Below, in pieces: positions 26,809-35,475 of a DNA stretch of 43,115 bases. Location of the stretch: the NCBI RefSeq assembly GCF_016461825.1, contig NZ_JAEMNU010000034.1, forward strand, positions 1-43,115, written 5' to 3'. Below the pieces are notes generated by a model that saw only the letters and a list, made by a program, of their open reading frames with translations, searched no databases and was not told where the DNA came from. This stretch comes from Rugamonas violacea (GTDB lineage Bacteria > Pseudomonadota > Gammaproteobacteria > Burkholderiales > Burkholderiaceae_D). The stretch's first letter is position 1. Every line of letters begins with the position of its first letter. The translations under genes were made by a program, and so were the position numbers.

Positions 26809-27534
26809 CTAGTGGATGATGCGGGCGAGGAAATCGCGCGCCCGCTCGGAACGGGCGCCGCCGAAGAACTCCTCCTTGGCGCAATCCTCCAAAATCCTGC
26901 CCTGGTCCATGAAGACGACGCGGTTGGCCACCTTCCTGGCGAAGCCCATCTCGTGGGTCACCACCAGCATGGTCATGCCCTCCTGGGCCAGGCCGACCAT
27001 CACGTCGAGCACCTCGTTGATCATCTCCGGGTCGAGCGCCGAGGTGGGCTCGTCGAACAGCATGGCGATCGGGTCCATCGCCAGGGCGCGGGCGATCGCC
27101 ACGCGCTGCTGCTGGCCGCCGGACAACTGGTTCGGATACTTGTCCTGCTGCGCCAGCAGGCCGACCCGGTCGAGCAGCTTCAGGCCGCGCACGGTGGCCT
27201 CGTCCTCCGTGCGGCCGAGCACCTTGACCTGGGCCAAGGTCAGGTTCTGCCGGATCGACAAATGGGGGAACAGTTCGAAGTTCTGGAACACCATGCCGAT
27301 GCGGGCGCGCAGGGCCGGCAGATCGGTGCCGGGCGCGCCGACCGAGATGCCGTCGACGCGGATGCTGCCCTGCTGGAAGGGCTCGAGGCCGTTGACGGTC
27401 TTGATCAGGGTCGACTTGCCCGAGCCGGAAGGCCCGCAAATGACCATCACGTCGCCCTTGGCGACGCTGGTGCTGCAGTCGTCGAGGACCTGGAATTGGC
27501 CGTACCACTTGCTCAACTTGTTTATTTCGATCAT
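26809..27534 (-). CDS. gltL: Glutamate/aspartate ABC transporter ATPase GltL-like
   Basis: A 241-residue ATPase. Walker A GPSGSGKST at 34-42, ABC signature LSGGQQQRVAIARAL at 137-151, Walker B MLFDE at 158-162 with DEPTSALDPE, and the H-loop in VVTHEMGFARK. The N-terminus MIEINKLSKWYGQFQVLDDC is typical of polar amino acid ATPases. It is first in this cluster, whereas in enterics the binding protein comes first and the ATPase last. It is divergent from the symporter gene at 27820. Confidence 0.95.
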   Translation of the reverse strand: MIEINKLSKWYGQFQVLDDCSTSVAKGDVMVICGPSGSGKSTLIKTVNGLEPFQQGSIRVDGISVGAPGTDLPALRARIGMVFQNFELFPHLSIRQNLTLAQVKVLGRTEDEATVRGLKLLDRVGLLAQQDKYPNQLSGGQQQRVAIARALAMDPIAMLFDEPTSALDPEMINEVLDVMVGLAQEGMTMLVVTHEMGFARKVANRVVFMDQGRILEDCAKEEFFGGARSERARDFLARIIH

Positions 27535-27604
27535 CGGTCGATTTTTATGTGAAGACAGGGGAAAAACGCCCCGGGAACCCGCATGGACTCAGGGCCACAC
27601 GTGC

Positions 27605-27633
27605 TTGACAGCACCCTTGACCACAAGGATACT
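27605..27633 (+). promoter_or_regulatory. Sigma-70-type promoter upstream of the symporter gene
   Basis: A perfect -35 TTGACA (27605-27610), a 17-base spacer and GATACT (27628-27633, four of six consensus bases). It would give a 5' untranslated leader of about 180 bases before ATG 27820. A small GCGG-TTTTT-CCGC hairpin lies in the leader. Confidence 0.6.
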
Positions 27634-27819
27634 GCGGAACTTGCTAATAGATTCATCAGTTTGCAGGCCGGAACCGGACTGGATCATGGCGGTTTTTCCG
27701 CAGGATACAGCCACTTTAAGGCGGAATTGACCCTATTTTGCCCGAGATTGCGAGGCGACAGGCAAACCCTGCCGCAACCAACGTCCAGCGAGACACTACC
27801 ACAGGAACTTCATCATATT

Positions 27820-29079
27820 ATGAAAAAACAAAACCGATTGACCACCTACATCCTGATCGGCCTGGCGCTGGGGATCATCACCGGCTACGTCGCCAACACG
27901 ACGCTGGCCAACCCGGTGGGCTTCGCCGACACGATGGCGCTGGTCACGACGCTGTTCCTGCGCCTGATCAAGATGATCATCGCGCCGCTGGTGTTCTCGA
28001 CCCTGGTGGTCGGCATCGCCCGCATGGGCGACGCCAGCGAAGTGGGCCGCATCGGCGTCAAGACGCTGGGCTGGTTCTTCATCGCCTCGCTGCTGTCGCT
28101 GACCCTGGGCCTGATCATGGTCAACCTGTTCCGTCCGGGCGACGCGCTGCTGGGCCACCTGCCCACCACGGCCACCGCCACCGGCATCGTCACCAGCGGC
28201 CTGACCCTGAAGGAATTCATCACCCACCTGGTGCCGACCTCGATCATCGACGGCATGGGCAAGAACGAGATCCTGCAGATCGTCATCTTCTCGCTGTTCT
28301 TCGGTTCGGCCGCCGCCGCCGTCGGCGAGAAGGCCACGCCGATGGTCGACGCCCTCGACGGCGTCGCCCACGTCATGCTGAAAGTGACCGGCTATGTGAT
28401 GAAGTTCGCCCCGTTCGCCGTGTTCGCCGCCGTCGCCGGCGTGATCGCCAAGAGCGGCCTGAAAGTGCTATCGACCTACGGCGTGTTCATGGCCGAGTTC
28501 TACTTCAGCATCGGCCTGCTGTGGGCGCTGCTGATCGGCATCGGTTTCCTGTTCCTCGGCGCCCGCATCTTCAAGCTGATCGCCGAAGTGCGCGAGCCGG
28601 TGCTGCTGGCCTTCTCCACCGCGTCCAGCGAAGCGGCCTATCCGAAGACCCTGGAAGGCCTGGAGCGTTTCGGCGTGCGCAACCGCATCGCCTCCTTCGT
28701 GCTGCCGATCGGCTACTCGTTCAACCTGGACGGCTCGATGATGTACTGCACCTTCGCCACCGTCTTCATCGCCCAGGCCTACGGCATCGAGATGTCGCTG
28801 GGCCAGCAGATGACCATGATGATGGTGCTGATGCTGACCTCGAAGGGCATGGCCGGCGTGCCGCGCGCCTCGCTGGTGGTGATCGCCGCCACCCTGAGCC
28901 AGTTCAACATCCCGGAGGCCGGCCTGGTGCTGCTGCTGGGCATCGACCACTTCCTCGACATGGCCCGCTCGGCCACCAACGTCATCGGCAACAGCATCGC
29001 CACCGCCGTCGTGGCCAAATGGGAAGGCGAGCTGGTCGACCCGATCGAGCGCGAGCTGGCCGACGCGCCGCTGCCATAA
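27820..29079 (+). CDS. Dicarboxylate/amino acid:cation symporter
   Basis: A 419-residue DAACS-family transporter (DctA/GltP/GltT relatives) with about eight helices and two re-entrant hairpins. Hairpin 1 carries the Ser-rich motif FSTASSEAAYPKTLEGLERF, helix 7 the NLDGSMMYC stretch in place of the NMDGT sodium-site motif, and hairpin 2 SKGMAGVPRASLVV. The helix-8 substrate region reads DHFLDMARSATNVIGNSIAT. The substrate is a C4 dicarboxylate or glutamate/aspartate; sitting back to back with the gltLIJK importer favours an acidic amino acid, but sequence alone cannot decide. Start ATG 27820 gives the usual N-terminus; the frame upstream to 27583 crosses a good promoter and is not used. Confidence 0.92.
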   Translation: MKKQNRLTTYILIGLALGIITGYVANTTLANPVGFADTMALVTTLFLRLIKMIIAPLVFSTLVVGIARMGDASEVGRIGVKTLGWFFIASLLSLTLGLIMVNLFRPGDALLGHLPTTATATGIVTSGLTLKEFITHLVPTSIIDGMGKNEILQIVIFSLFFGSAAAAVGEKATPMVDALDGVAHVMLKVTGYVMKFAPFAVFAAVAGVIAKSGLKVLSTYGVFMAEFYFSIGLLWALLIGIGFLFLGARIFKLIAEVREPVLLAFSTASSEAAYPKTLEGLERFGVRNRIASFVLPIGYSFNLDGSMMYCTFATVFIAQAYGIEMSLGQQMTMMMVLMLTSKGMAGVPRASLVVIAATLSQFNIPEAGLVLLLGIDHFLDMARSATNVIGNSIATAVVAKWEGELVDPIERELADAPLP

Positions 29080-29122
29080 TCGATATCGCTTGAAGAAAAC
29101 CGATACACGTATCGGTATCAAC

Positions 29123-29152
29123 GAAAAAGGCTTCCCGCGGGAAGCCTTTTTC
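29123..29152. terminator. Bidirectional terminator between symporter and ABC exporter
   Basis: A perfect 15+15 palindrome, GAAAAAGGCTTCCCG and its complement, giving a GC stem flanked by A and T runs on both strands. It lies 43 bases after the symporter stop and serves convergent genes. Confidence 0.92.
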
Positions 29153-29165
29153 ATTGGCGCAGGCC

Positions 29166-29195
29166 GTTTGCCGGCGCGCAGGTGCGCCGGCAAAC
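29166..29195. repeat. 12-bp inverted repeat beside palindrome copy 6
   Basis: GTTTGCCGGCGC (29166-29177) and GCGCCGGCAAAC (29184-29195) form a perfect 12-bp stem with a 6-base loop. The right arm shares its GCCGGCAAAC with the outer arm of palindrome copy 6, so the two structures are mutually exclusive. Confidence 0.85.
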
Positions 29196-29260
29196 CCCAG
29201 CGGCGCAAAGCTGGGGTCGGACCCCTGGGGGTCCGACCCCGGCCTTTCCGGGTAGCGGGC
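29185..29260. repeat. Dispersed nested palindrome, copy 6
   Basis: Core 29213-29240: arms GGGGTCGGACCCC / GGGGTCCGACCCC (13 bp, perfect) around TG. The left flank GCCGGCAAACCCCAGCGGCG is close to that of copy 2. The right outer arm is degraded (CCTTTCCGGGTAGC). It lies between the convergent symporter and ABC exporter genes. Confidence 0.88.
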
Positions 29261-29264
29261 CGGC

Positions 29265-31142
29265 TCAGCCGGCGGCGACGTTCAGGCTGAACGCATCCGG
29301 CACCGAGCCGCCCTCCTCGTCCGCCCTGGCCTGCTGGCGCAACCACATCTGCGCGTACAGCCCGTCCAGCGCCAACAGCGCCTGGTGGTTGCCGCGCTCG
29401 ACGATGCGGCCGTGGTCGAGCACCAAAATCTGCTCGGCGTCGGCCACCGTCGACAGGCGGTGGGCGATCACCAGGGTGGTGCGGCTGCGGGCGATTTCCT
29501 TGAGCTGCGCCTGGATCGCCTGCTCGGCCTTGGAGTCGAGCGCCGAGGTGGCCTCGTCGAAGATCAGGATGGCCGGGTTCTTCAGCAGGGTGCGGGCGAT
29601 CGCCACGCGCTGCTTCTCGCCGCCGGACAACTTGAGGCCGCGCTCGCCGACCATCGAGGCGTAGCCGTCCGGCAGGCTCTCGATGAAGTCGTGGATCGAG
29701 GCCGCCTTGGCCGCCGCGACGATCTGCTCCTTGCTGGCGCCCGGCAGGCCGTAGGCGATGTTGTATTCGATGCTGTCGTTGAACAGCACGGTGTCCTGCG
29801 GCACGATGCCGATGGCCTGGCGCAGCGAGTCCTGGGTCAGCGAGCGCAGGTCCTGGCCGTCGATGGTGATGCCGCCGCCGTTCACCTCGTAGAAGCGGAA
29901 CAGCAGGCGCGACAAGGTCGACTTGCCCGAGCCGCTGTGGCCGACCACCGCCGTGGTGGTGCCGGCGGCGATGGTGAAGTCGACGTCGAACAGGATCTTG
30001 CGCTTGCTCTCGTAGCTGAAGTCGACGTGCTGGAAGCGCACCTGCGCGCCGTGCGTCAGCAGCGGGCGGGCGTCGGCCGCGTCGGCGATCTCGCGGTTCT
30101 GCTCGAGCAGCGAGAACAGGCGTTCCATGTCGGCCAGGCTCTGCTTGATCTCGCGGTAGATCACGCCGAGGAAGTTGAGCGGAATATACAACTGGATCAT
30201 GAAGGTGTTGACCAGCACCAGGTCGCCCAGGGTCATGGTGCCGTCGATCACGCCCTGGGTGGCGCGCCACAGGATCAAGGTGACGGCCGTGGCGATGATC
30301 AGCGACTGGCCGGTGTTGAGCAGCGACAGCGAGGTCTGCGACTTGACCGCCGCCGCCTCGTAACGCTGCAGGCCCTCGTCGTAGCGCTTGGCCTCGTAGT
30401 CCTCGTTGCCGAAATACTTCACCGTCTCGTAGTTCAGCAGCGAGTCGATGGCCTTGGTGTTGGCCTTCGAGTCGAGGTCGTTCATGGTGCGGCGGAAATG
30501 CGTGCGCCAGTCGGTGACGGTGATCGTGAAGACGATGTACAACACCAGCGCGCAGAAGGTGATGACCGAGAACCAGATGTCGTAGTGGGTCACCAGATAG
30601 CCCAGCACCAGGGTGATTTCGACCAGGGTCGGCAGGATGTTGAACAGGGTGTAGGAGATCAACGAACCGACGCCGCGCGTGCCGCGTTCGATGTCGCGCG
30701 TCATGCCGCCGGTCTGGCGGTTCAGGTGGAAGCGCAGCGACAGCGCGTGCAGGTGGCGGAACACCTTCAGCGCGATGGTGCGCACGGCGCGCTGGGTGAC
30801 GCGGGCGAAAAGGAACTCGCGCAGCTCGGTGAACACGGTGGTCGACAGGCGCAGCGCGCCATACGCCACCAGCGCCGCCAGCGGCAGCACCAGCAGCGCG
30901 CGCGGATGCGCGGGGCTGATGCTCATCTGGTCGATCAGCTGCTTGAGCACCAGCGGCACGCCGACGTTGGCCAGCTTGGCGCCAAGCAGACACAGCAGCG
31001 CCGCCAGCACCCGCCACTTGTACACCCACAGGTAGGGAATCAGGGTTTTCAGGGTGGCCAGATCGCTGCGCGGCGGCTTGCCGCTGGCGTTGTTGCTGGC
31101 GTTGTTGCTAGGGGCGGGCGGGGAATCGGGATAACGGCGCAT
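29265..31142 (-). CDS. ATM1/HMT1-type ABC exporter (membrane + ATPase)
   Basis: A 625-residue half-transporter. After a 25-residue Ser/Asn/Pro tail come six transmembrane helices (about 35-330), with SLRFHLNRQTGGMTRDIERG, the loop characteristic of the ATM1/ABCB7/HMT1 branch, and NYETVKYFGNEDYEAKRYDE, also a mark of that branch. The ATPase has Walker A VVGHSGSGKSTLSRL, signature LKLSGGEKQRVAIARTLLKN and Walker B ILIFDEATSALDSKAE. Bacterial relatives export glutathione conjugates or metal-glutathione complexes; that role here is inferred. ATG 31142 lacks a good ribosome site. Only 63 bases separate it from the divergent thioesterase gene, so promoters overlap. Confidence 0.92.
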   Translation of the reverse strand: MRRYPDSPPAPSNNASNNASGKPPRSDLATLKTLIPYLWVYKWRVLAALLCLLGAKLANVGVPLVLKQLIDQMSISPAHPRALLVLPLAALVAYGALRLSTTVFTELREFLFARVTQRAVRTIALKVFRHLHALSLRFHLNRQTGGMTRDIERGTRGVGSLISYTLFNILPTLVEITLVLGYLVTHYDIWFSVITFCALVLYIVFTITVTDWRTHFRRTMNDLDSKANTKAIDSLLNYETVKYFGNEDYEAKRYDEGLQRYEAAAVKSQTSLSLLNTGQSLIIATAVTLILWRATQGVIDGTMTLGDLVLVNTFMIQLYIPLNFLGVIYREIKQSLADMERLFSLLEQNREIADAADARPLLTHGAQVRFQHVDFSYESKRKILFDVDFTIAAGTTTAVVGHSGSGKSTLSRLLFRFYEVNGGGITIDGQDLRSLTQDSLRQAIGIVPQDTVLFNDSIEYNIAYGLPGASKEQIVAAAKAASIHDFIESLPDGYASMVGERGLKLSGGEKQRVAIARTLLKNPAILIFDEATSALDSKAEQAIQAQLKEIARSRTTLVIAHRLSTVADAEQILVLDHGRIVERGNHQALLALDGLYAQMWLRQQARADEEGGSVPDAFSLNVAAG

Positions 31143-31205
31143 GGCGGAGGTCGGCTTTTTATGGTTCAATCTCGCCAATTGTAGCCCTTCACGAGAAAAA
31201 CCCAG

Positions 31206-31658
31206 ATGACCACCCCAGAAAATCCCGCCACCGCCGTCAATCGCGGCCTGCCCCCCGGCAAAATGCCCGAACTGCGCATGATGCCGGCGCCCTCCGACGC
31301 CAACGTCTACGGCGACGTGTTCGGCGGCTGGCTCATGGCCCAGGTCGACATCGCCGGCTCGCTGCCGGCGACGCGGCGGGCGAATGGCCGGGTTGCCACC
31401 ATTTCCGTCAACTCCTTCGTGTTCAAGCACCCGGTGTTCGTCGGCGACCTGCTGTCGTTTTATGCCGACATCGTCCGCGTCGGCAACACCTCGATCACCG
31501 TCAACGTCGAGGTGTATGCCGAGCGCAACCGTTTGCAGGCCTGCACCGTCAAGGTCACCGAGGCGACCTTGACCTATGTCGCCACCGGCTCCGACCGCAA
31601 GCCGCGCCCCGTGCCGCCGCTCGAAAGCCTGCTCTCCGCGCCGGACCGCGCCGGCTAA
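31206..31658 (+). CDS. Acyl-CoA thioesterase (hotdog fold, YciA-like)
   Basis: A 150-residue single hotdog-domain hydrolase. The family core SDANVYGDVFGGWLMAQVDI carries the Asn/Asp active-site region, followed by VATISVNSFVFKHPVFVGDL and the strand DIVRVGNTSITVNVEVYAER. It hydrolyses acyl-CoA esters in the cytosol, probably as a hexamer in the YciA group. The next gene starts 3 bases after its stop, so the two are one transcript although their functions seem unrelated. Confidence 0.93.
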   Translation: MTTPENPATAVNRGLPPGKMPELRMMPAPSDANVYGDVFGGWLMAQVDIAGSLPATRRANGRVATISVNSFVFKHPVFVGDLLSFYADIVRVGNTSITVNVEVYAERNRLQACTVKVTEATLTYVATGSDRKPRPVPPLESLLSAPDRAG

Positions 31659-31661
31659 GGC

Positions 31662-33266
31662 ATGCAACCGCGCCGCCGCGCCTTCCTGTGGACGGCCGGC
31701 CGCCTGGCGGCGCTGTCGGCGGCGGCCGGCGCCGGCGCGCAGGCCACGGCGGCCGGCGCGCTGCCGGCCAGCGCCAGCAGCAACTATCCGTTCAGCCTGG
31801 GCGTCGCCTCCGGCTCACCGCTGCCCGACGCGGTGGTGATCTGGACCCGCATCCTGCCCCACTCCGCCCTGCAGTCCTTGAGCGTCCCGGCGCCCGCGCT
31901 GGCCCTGTCGGTGCGCTGGGAAATGGCCAGCGACGAGGCCTTCCGCGACGTTGTCGCGCGCGGCGTGGCCAGCGCCCTGCCCGAGCTGGCGCACAGCGTC
32001 CACGTCGACGTCGGCGGACTGGCGGCGGGCCGCTGGTACTGGTACCGCTTCATGCTGGGCGACGCCGTCAGCCCCATCGGCCGCACCCGCACGGCGCCGC
32101 CGGCCGACAGCCTGCCGGCGACGCTGAAGCTGGCCGTGGCCTCCTGCCAGCATTGGGAGTTCGGCTGCTACAGCGCGCACCGCCACATCGCCGCCGCCGC
32201 GCCGGACCTGGTGGCCTTCCTCGGCGACTACATCTATGAGTGGGGCCCCTACCGCAGCGAGCATCCGGCCAGCGCCCTGCGCAGCGACGAGAGCTTCACC
32301 CTGGCGCAATACCGCGCCCGCTACGCCCAGTACAAAAGCGACCCCGACCTGCAAGCGGCCCACCTGGCCGCGCCCTGGGTGGTCACCTGGGACGACCATG
32401 AGGTGGCCAACGACTACGCCGGCGAGCGCGACGAGCGCCTGGCGCCCGACTTCGCGCGGCGGCGGGCGGCGGCCTACCAGGCCTTCTATGAGCATATGCC
32501 GCTCAGGCTGCCCGTGGCGCCCGCCGCCGGCTTCGGCGCGCTGCGCGTCTACCAGCGCTACGACTGGGGCCGCCTGGCGCGCCTGCACCTGCTCGACGAC
32601 CGCCAGTACCGTTCGCCGCAGGCCTGCACGCCGCCGACGCGCGGCGGCGCCGATTCCGTCTACCGCCGCGCCTGCCGGGAGCTGGCCGATCCGGCCCGCA
32701 CCATGCTGGGCGACGAGCAACAACGCTGGTTGCTACAGGGCCTGAGCTCCTCGCCGGCGCGCTGGAACATCCTGGCGCAACAAACCCTGATGGCGCAGAA
32801 CAGCCAGGTGGCGCTGCGCCAGGACGGCGACGGCCGCTTCTGGACCGACGGCTGGGATGGCTATCCGCAGGCCCGCCAGCGCCTGTACGACGCGCTGCAA
32901 AGCAGCCGGGCGGCCAACCCGCTGGTGCTGTCGGGCGATGTGCACAGCTTCTACGCGGCCAGCCTGAGCCGCCAGCCGGAGCGCCCGGTGTCGGCGCGCA
33001 ACCCGGTGCTGGCCAGCGAGTTCTGCGGCACCTCGGTCACCTCGCCGTCGCGGCCACAGGCGCGCACCGAGCAATACCTGGCGATGAATCCCCATCTGCA
33101 TTACGGCCGCAGCGACAAGCGCGGCTTCATGTTGCTGCACGTCACTCCGGCCGCCACCACCGCGCTGTTCCAGGGCCTGGACCAGGTGCGCGACCGCGCC
33201 TGCGGCGTCGGCACCTTGGCCCGCTTCGAAGTGCGCGACGGCCGCGCCGGGCCGGTCGCCATCTGA
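31662..33266 (+). CDS. PhoD-like alkaline phosphatase, Tat-exported
   Basis: A 534-residue secreted metallophosphatase. The N-terminus MQPRRRAFLWTAGRLAALSA is a twin-arginine signal (RRRAFLW), followed by an Ala-rich cleavage region. A PhoD N-terminal domain (SLGVASGSPLPDAVVIWTRI) precedes the metallophosphoesterase core: KLAVASCQHWEFGCYSAHRH, DLVAFLGDYIYEWGPY, PWVVTWDDHEVANDYAGE and VLSGDVHSFYA, which carry the metal ligands. PhoD enzymes bind iron and calcium and hydrolyse phosphomono- and diesters outside the cytoplasm. Start 31662 has AAGG upstream and overlaps the intergenic three bases after the thioesterase gene. No Pho box was recognised because the gene has no upstream gap. Confidence 0.93.
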   Translation: MQPRRRAFLWTAGRLAALSAAAGAGAQATAAGALPASASSNYPFSLGVASGSPLPDAVVIWTRILPHSALQSLSVPAPALALSVRWEMASDEAFRDVVARGVASALPELAHSVHVDVGGLAAGRWYWYRFMLGDAVSPIGRTRTAPPADSLPATLKLAVASCQHWEFGCYSAHRHIAAAAPDLVAFLGDYIYEWGPYRSEHPASALRSDESFTLAQYRARYAQYKSDPDLQAAHLAAPWVVTWDDHEVANDYAGERDERLAPDFARRRAAAYQAFYEHMPLRLPVAPAAGFGALRVYQRYDWGRLARLHLLDDRQYRSPQACTPPTRGGADSVYRRACRELADPARTMLGDEQQRWLLQGLSSSPARWNILAQQTLMAQNSQVALRQDGDGRFWTDGWDGYPQARQRLYDALQSSRAANPLVLSGDVHSFYAASLSRQPERPVSARNPVLASEFCGTSVTSPSRPQARTEQYLAMNPHLHYGRSDKRGFMLLHVTPAATTALFQGLDQVRDRACGVGTLARFEVRDGRAGPVAI

Positions 33267-33279
33267 CTTTCCGTCAAGC

Positions 33280-33307
33280 TTGAATTAGAGGCAAGCCGGC
33301 CTATACT
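33280..33307 (+). promoter_or_regulatory. Sigma-70-type promoter of the orphan antitoxin gene
   Basis: TTGAAT (33280-33285), a 16-base spacer and TATACT (33302-33307), 30 bases before ATG 33337. AGGAGA serves as ribosome site. Confidence 0.65.
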
Positions 33308-33336
33308 TCGTAAACCGCCCCCCTCAGGAGAGTCCC

Positions 33337-33612
33337 ATGTTGAAGGTCAGTAGTGATGTTATCGCACAGGAACTCGACGCCTATCTGCGGCGCGCCACCG
33401 CGCAAACGGTGGTGATCGAGCATCCCGAGAGCGAGCCGGTGGTCATGTTGGCGATGAGCGAATTCGCCAGGTTGCAGCAGGTGGACGACGAGCACTGGGC
33501 CGCCTGCGCCCGACTAGCCAACAAGGAAGGCTACCTCGACCATGAGCACGAAGTGCGCCGGCGCCTGGCCGCCGCGCTGAACGAAAAACGGCTCAGCCAC
33601 ATCGGCGGCTGA
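33337..33612 (+). CDS. Phd/YefM-like antitoxin without adjacent toxin
   Basis: A 91-residue protein. The first 50 residues follow the Phd/YefM pattern: MLKVSSDVIAQELDAYLRRA, then TVVIEHPESEPVVMLAMSEF and ARLQQ, with the strand-helix layout that binds operator DNA as a dimer. The C-terminal part (ARLANKEGYLDHEHEVRRRL) is helical and charged, the usual toxin-binding region. No toxin ORF (RelE, Doc, PIN or other) follows: the frame ends in a 13-bp hairpin and then the minus-strand fadD gene. It has its own promoter (33280-33307). It may be a solitary antitoxin or a transcription factor of this fold; Phd-like assignment is by pattern only. Confidence 0.7.
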   Translation: MLKVSSDVIAQELDAYLRRATAQTVVIEHPESEPVVMLAMSEFARLQQVDDEHWAACARLANKEGYLDHEHEVRRRLAAALNEKRLSHIGG

Positions 33613-33619
33613 GCCGTTT
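33586..33619 (+). terminator. Hairpin terminator overlapping the antitoxin-like gene end
   Basis: AAACGGCTCAGCC pairs with GGCTGAGCCGTTT over 13 bp with an 8-base loop. The stop codon lies in the right arm. Only three T residues follow the stem core, and it may serve both strands. Confidence 0.7.
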
Positions 33620-33683
33620 CCGCAACGGCGCCGACGGGCGCCGTTGCCGGACGCCGCGCGCGGCGTCCTCCCGTCGCGGCCGC

Positions 33684-35354
33684 TCAGGCCGCTTTCTTTT
33701 CGTCGCGCAACTGGCGGCGCAGGATCTTGCCGACGTTGGTCTTCGGCAGCTCGTCGCGGAATTCGATGTACTTCGGCTTCTTGTAGGCGGTCAACTCGTG
33801 CTTGCAGTAGTCGAGCAGCTCCTCGGCCGTCAACGCCGGGTCCTTGCGCACCACGAACAGCTTGACGGCCTCGCCGGAGTTCTTGTCCGGCACGCCGATG
33901 CACGCCACCTCCAGCACGCCCGGGTGGGCGGCGACGACGCCCTCGATCTCGTTCGGGTAGACGTTGAAGCCGGACACCAGAATCATGTCCTTCTTGCGGT
34001 CGACGATGCGGGTGTAGCCGCGCTCGTCCATGATGCCGACGTCGCCGGTCTTGAAGTAGCCGTCCGGCGTCATCGACTTGGCGGTTTCGTCGTCGCGCTG
34101 CCAGTAGCCGGCCATCACCTGCGGGCCGCGCACGGCGATCTCGCCGGCCTGGCCCAGCGGCACGGGCTGGCCGTCGTCGTCGAGGATCAGGATCTCGGTC
34201 GACGGGATCGGCAGGCCGATGGTGCCGGTGAACTCCTTGATGTCGACGCGGTTGGCGGTGGCCACCGGCGAGGTTTCCGACATGCCGTAACCTTCGATGA
34301 TGGGCGTGCCGGTCAGCTTCAGCCAGCGGTCGGCGACGGCCTGCTGCACCGCCATGCCGCCGCCGTTGCACACCTGGTAGCTGGCGAAGTCGAGCTTGGC
34401 GAAATCGGCGTTGTTGAGCAGCGCGTTGTACAAGGTGTTGACGGCCGGGAAGACGCTGACCTTGTACTTGGCCAGCTCCTTGACGAAGCCGGGGATGTCG
34501 CGCGGGTTCGGCACCAGCAGGTTCATGCCGCCCAGGCGCATGCCCATGAAGGCGCTGATGGTCAGCGAGTAGATGTGGTACAGCGGCAGCGCGCAGACGA
34601 ACACCGGCTGCTCCTTCTGCGTTTCCATCTGCAGCCAGGCCTCGTTCTGCAGCACGTTGGCGATGATGTTGCGGTGCAGCAGCACGGCGCCCTTGGAGAC
34701 GCCGGTGGTGCCGCCGGTGTATTGCAGGAAGGCGATGTCGTCGTGGCCCAGCTTGACCGGCTTCAGGCTCAGCGCGGCGCCCTCGGCCATGACCTTCTTG
34801 AACGACACGGCGCTCGGCAGCGAGAAGGCCGGCACCATCTTCTTGACCGTGCGCACCACGAAGTTGACGATGGCGCCCTTCAGGCCGCCCAGCATGTCGC
34901 CCATGGTGGCGACGATCACATGCTTGACCTTGGTCGCGGCCAACACCTGTTGCACGGTGACGGCGAAGTTCTCCAGCACGATGATGGCCTCGGCGCCCGA
35001 GTCGTTCAGCTGGTGCTGCAGCTCGCGCGGCGTGTACAGCGGGTTGACGTTGACCACGGTGTAGCCGGCGCGCAGGATGGCCGCCATCGCCACCGGATAT
35101 TGCAGCACGTTGGGCAGCATGATCGCCACCCGCGCGCCCGGCGCCAGGCCCTTGGCCTGCAGCCAGGCGCCCATCTGTTGCGACATGCGGTCCAGCTCGC
35201 CGAAGGTGAGGAACTTGTCCATGCAGACGTAGGCATTGCGATCGGCGTATTTGCGGAAGCTCTCCTCCATCATGTGGGTGACCGAGCGGTACTGCGTGCT
35301 ATCGATTTCCGCCGGTACGCCATCGGGGTACGACTTCAGCCAAATCTTGTCCAT
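33684..35354 (-). CDS. fadD: Long-chain acyl-CoA ligase, copy 1
   Basis: A 556-residue AMP-forming ligase that activates fatty acids to acyl-CoA. Motifs: FLQYTGGTTGVSKGAVLLHR (P-loop of the ANL family), IIEGYGMSETSPVATANRVD, GYWQRDDETAKSMTPDGYFK with TGDVG, and RIVDRKKDMILVSGFNVYPN. The C-terminal catalytic Lys is in LPKTNVGKILRRQL. The start at 35354 (MDKIWLKSYPDGVPAEIDST) has GAGG upstream and aligns with the paralogue; an ATG at 35366 is less likely. It lies 121 bases after the paralogue's stop, with a strong terminator between, so it needs its own promoter. Confidence 0.94.
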   Translation of the reverse strand: MDKIWLKSYPDGVPAEIDSTQYRSVTHMMEESFRKYADRNAYVCMDKFLTFGELDRMSQQMGAWLQAKGLAPGARVAIMLPNVLQYPVAMAAILRAGYTVVNVNPLYTPRELQHQLNDSGAEAIIVLENFAVTVQQVLAATKVKHVIVATMGDMLGGLKGAIVNFVVRTVKKMVPAFSLPSAVSFKKVMAEGAALSLKPVKLGHDDIAFLQYTGGTTGVSKGAVLLHRNIIANVLQNEAWLQMETQKEQPVFVCALPLYHIYSLTISAFMGMRLGGMNLLVPNPRDIPGFVKELAKYKVSVFPAVNTLYNALLNNADFAKLDFASYQVCNGGGMAVQQAVADRWLKLTGTPIIEGYGMSETSPVATANRVDIKEFTGTIGLPIPSTEILILDDDGQPVPLGQAGEIAVRGPQVMAGYWQRDDETAKSMTPDGYFKTGDVGIMDERGYTRIVDRKKDMILVSGFNVYPNEIEGVVAAHPGVLEVACIGVPDKNSGEAVKLFVVRKDPALTAEELLDYCKHELTAYKKPKYIEFRDELPKTNVGKILRRQLRDEKKAA

Positions 35355-35424
35355 CTCTTGCCTCATCTTTCACGGATAGGCGCGGCCGGTGCGACCGGGG
35401 GCGCCAGTTCATTGTCATGCGCAA

Positions 35425-35452
35425 TAAAAAAACCGCCTGACCGGCAGGCGGT
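35425..35452 (-). terminator. Strong rho-independent terminator between the two ligase genes
   Basis: On the minus strand, ACCGCCTG pairs with CAGGCGGT around a 5-base loop, followed by seven T residues. It lies just after the stop of ligase copy 2 (35476). Confidence 0.93.
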
Positions 35453-35475
35453 GGGCCTGGCCGGGAGGCGCAATT

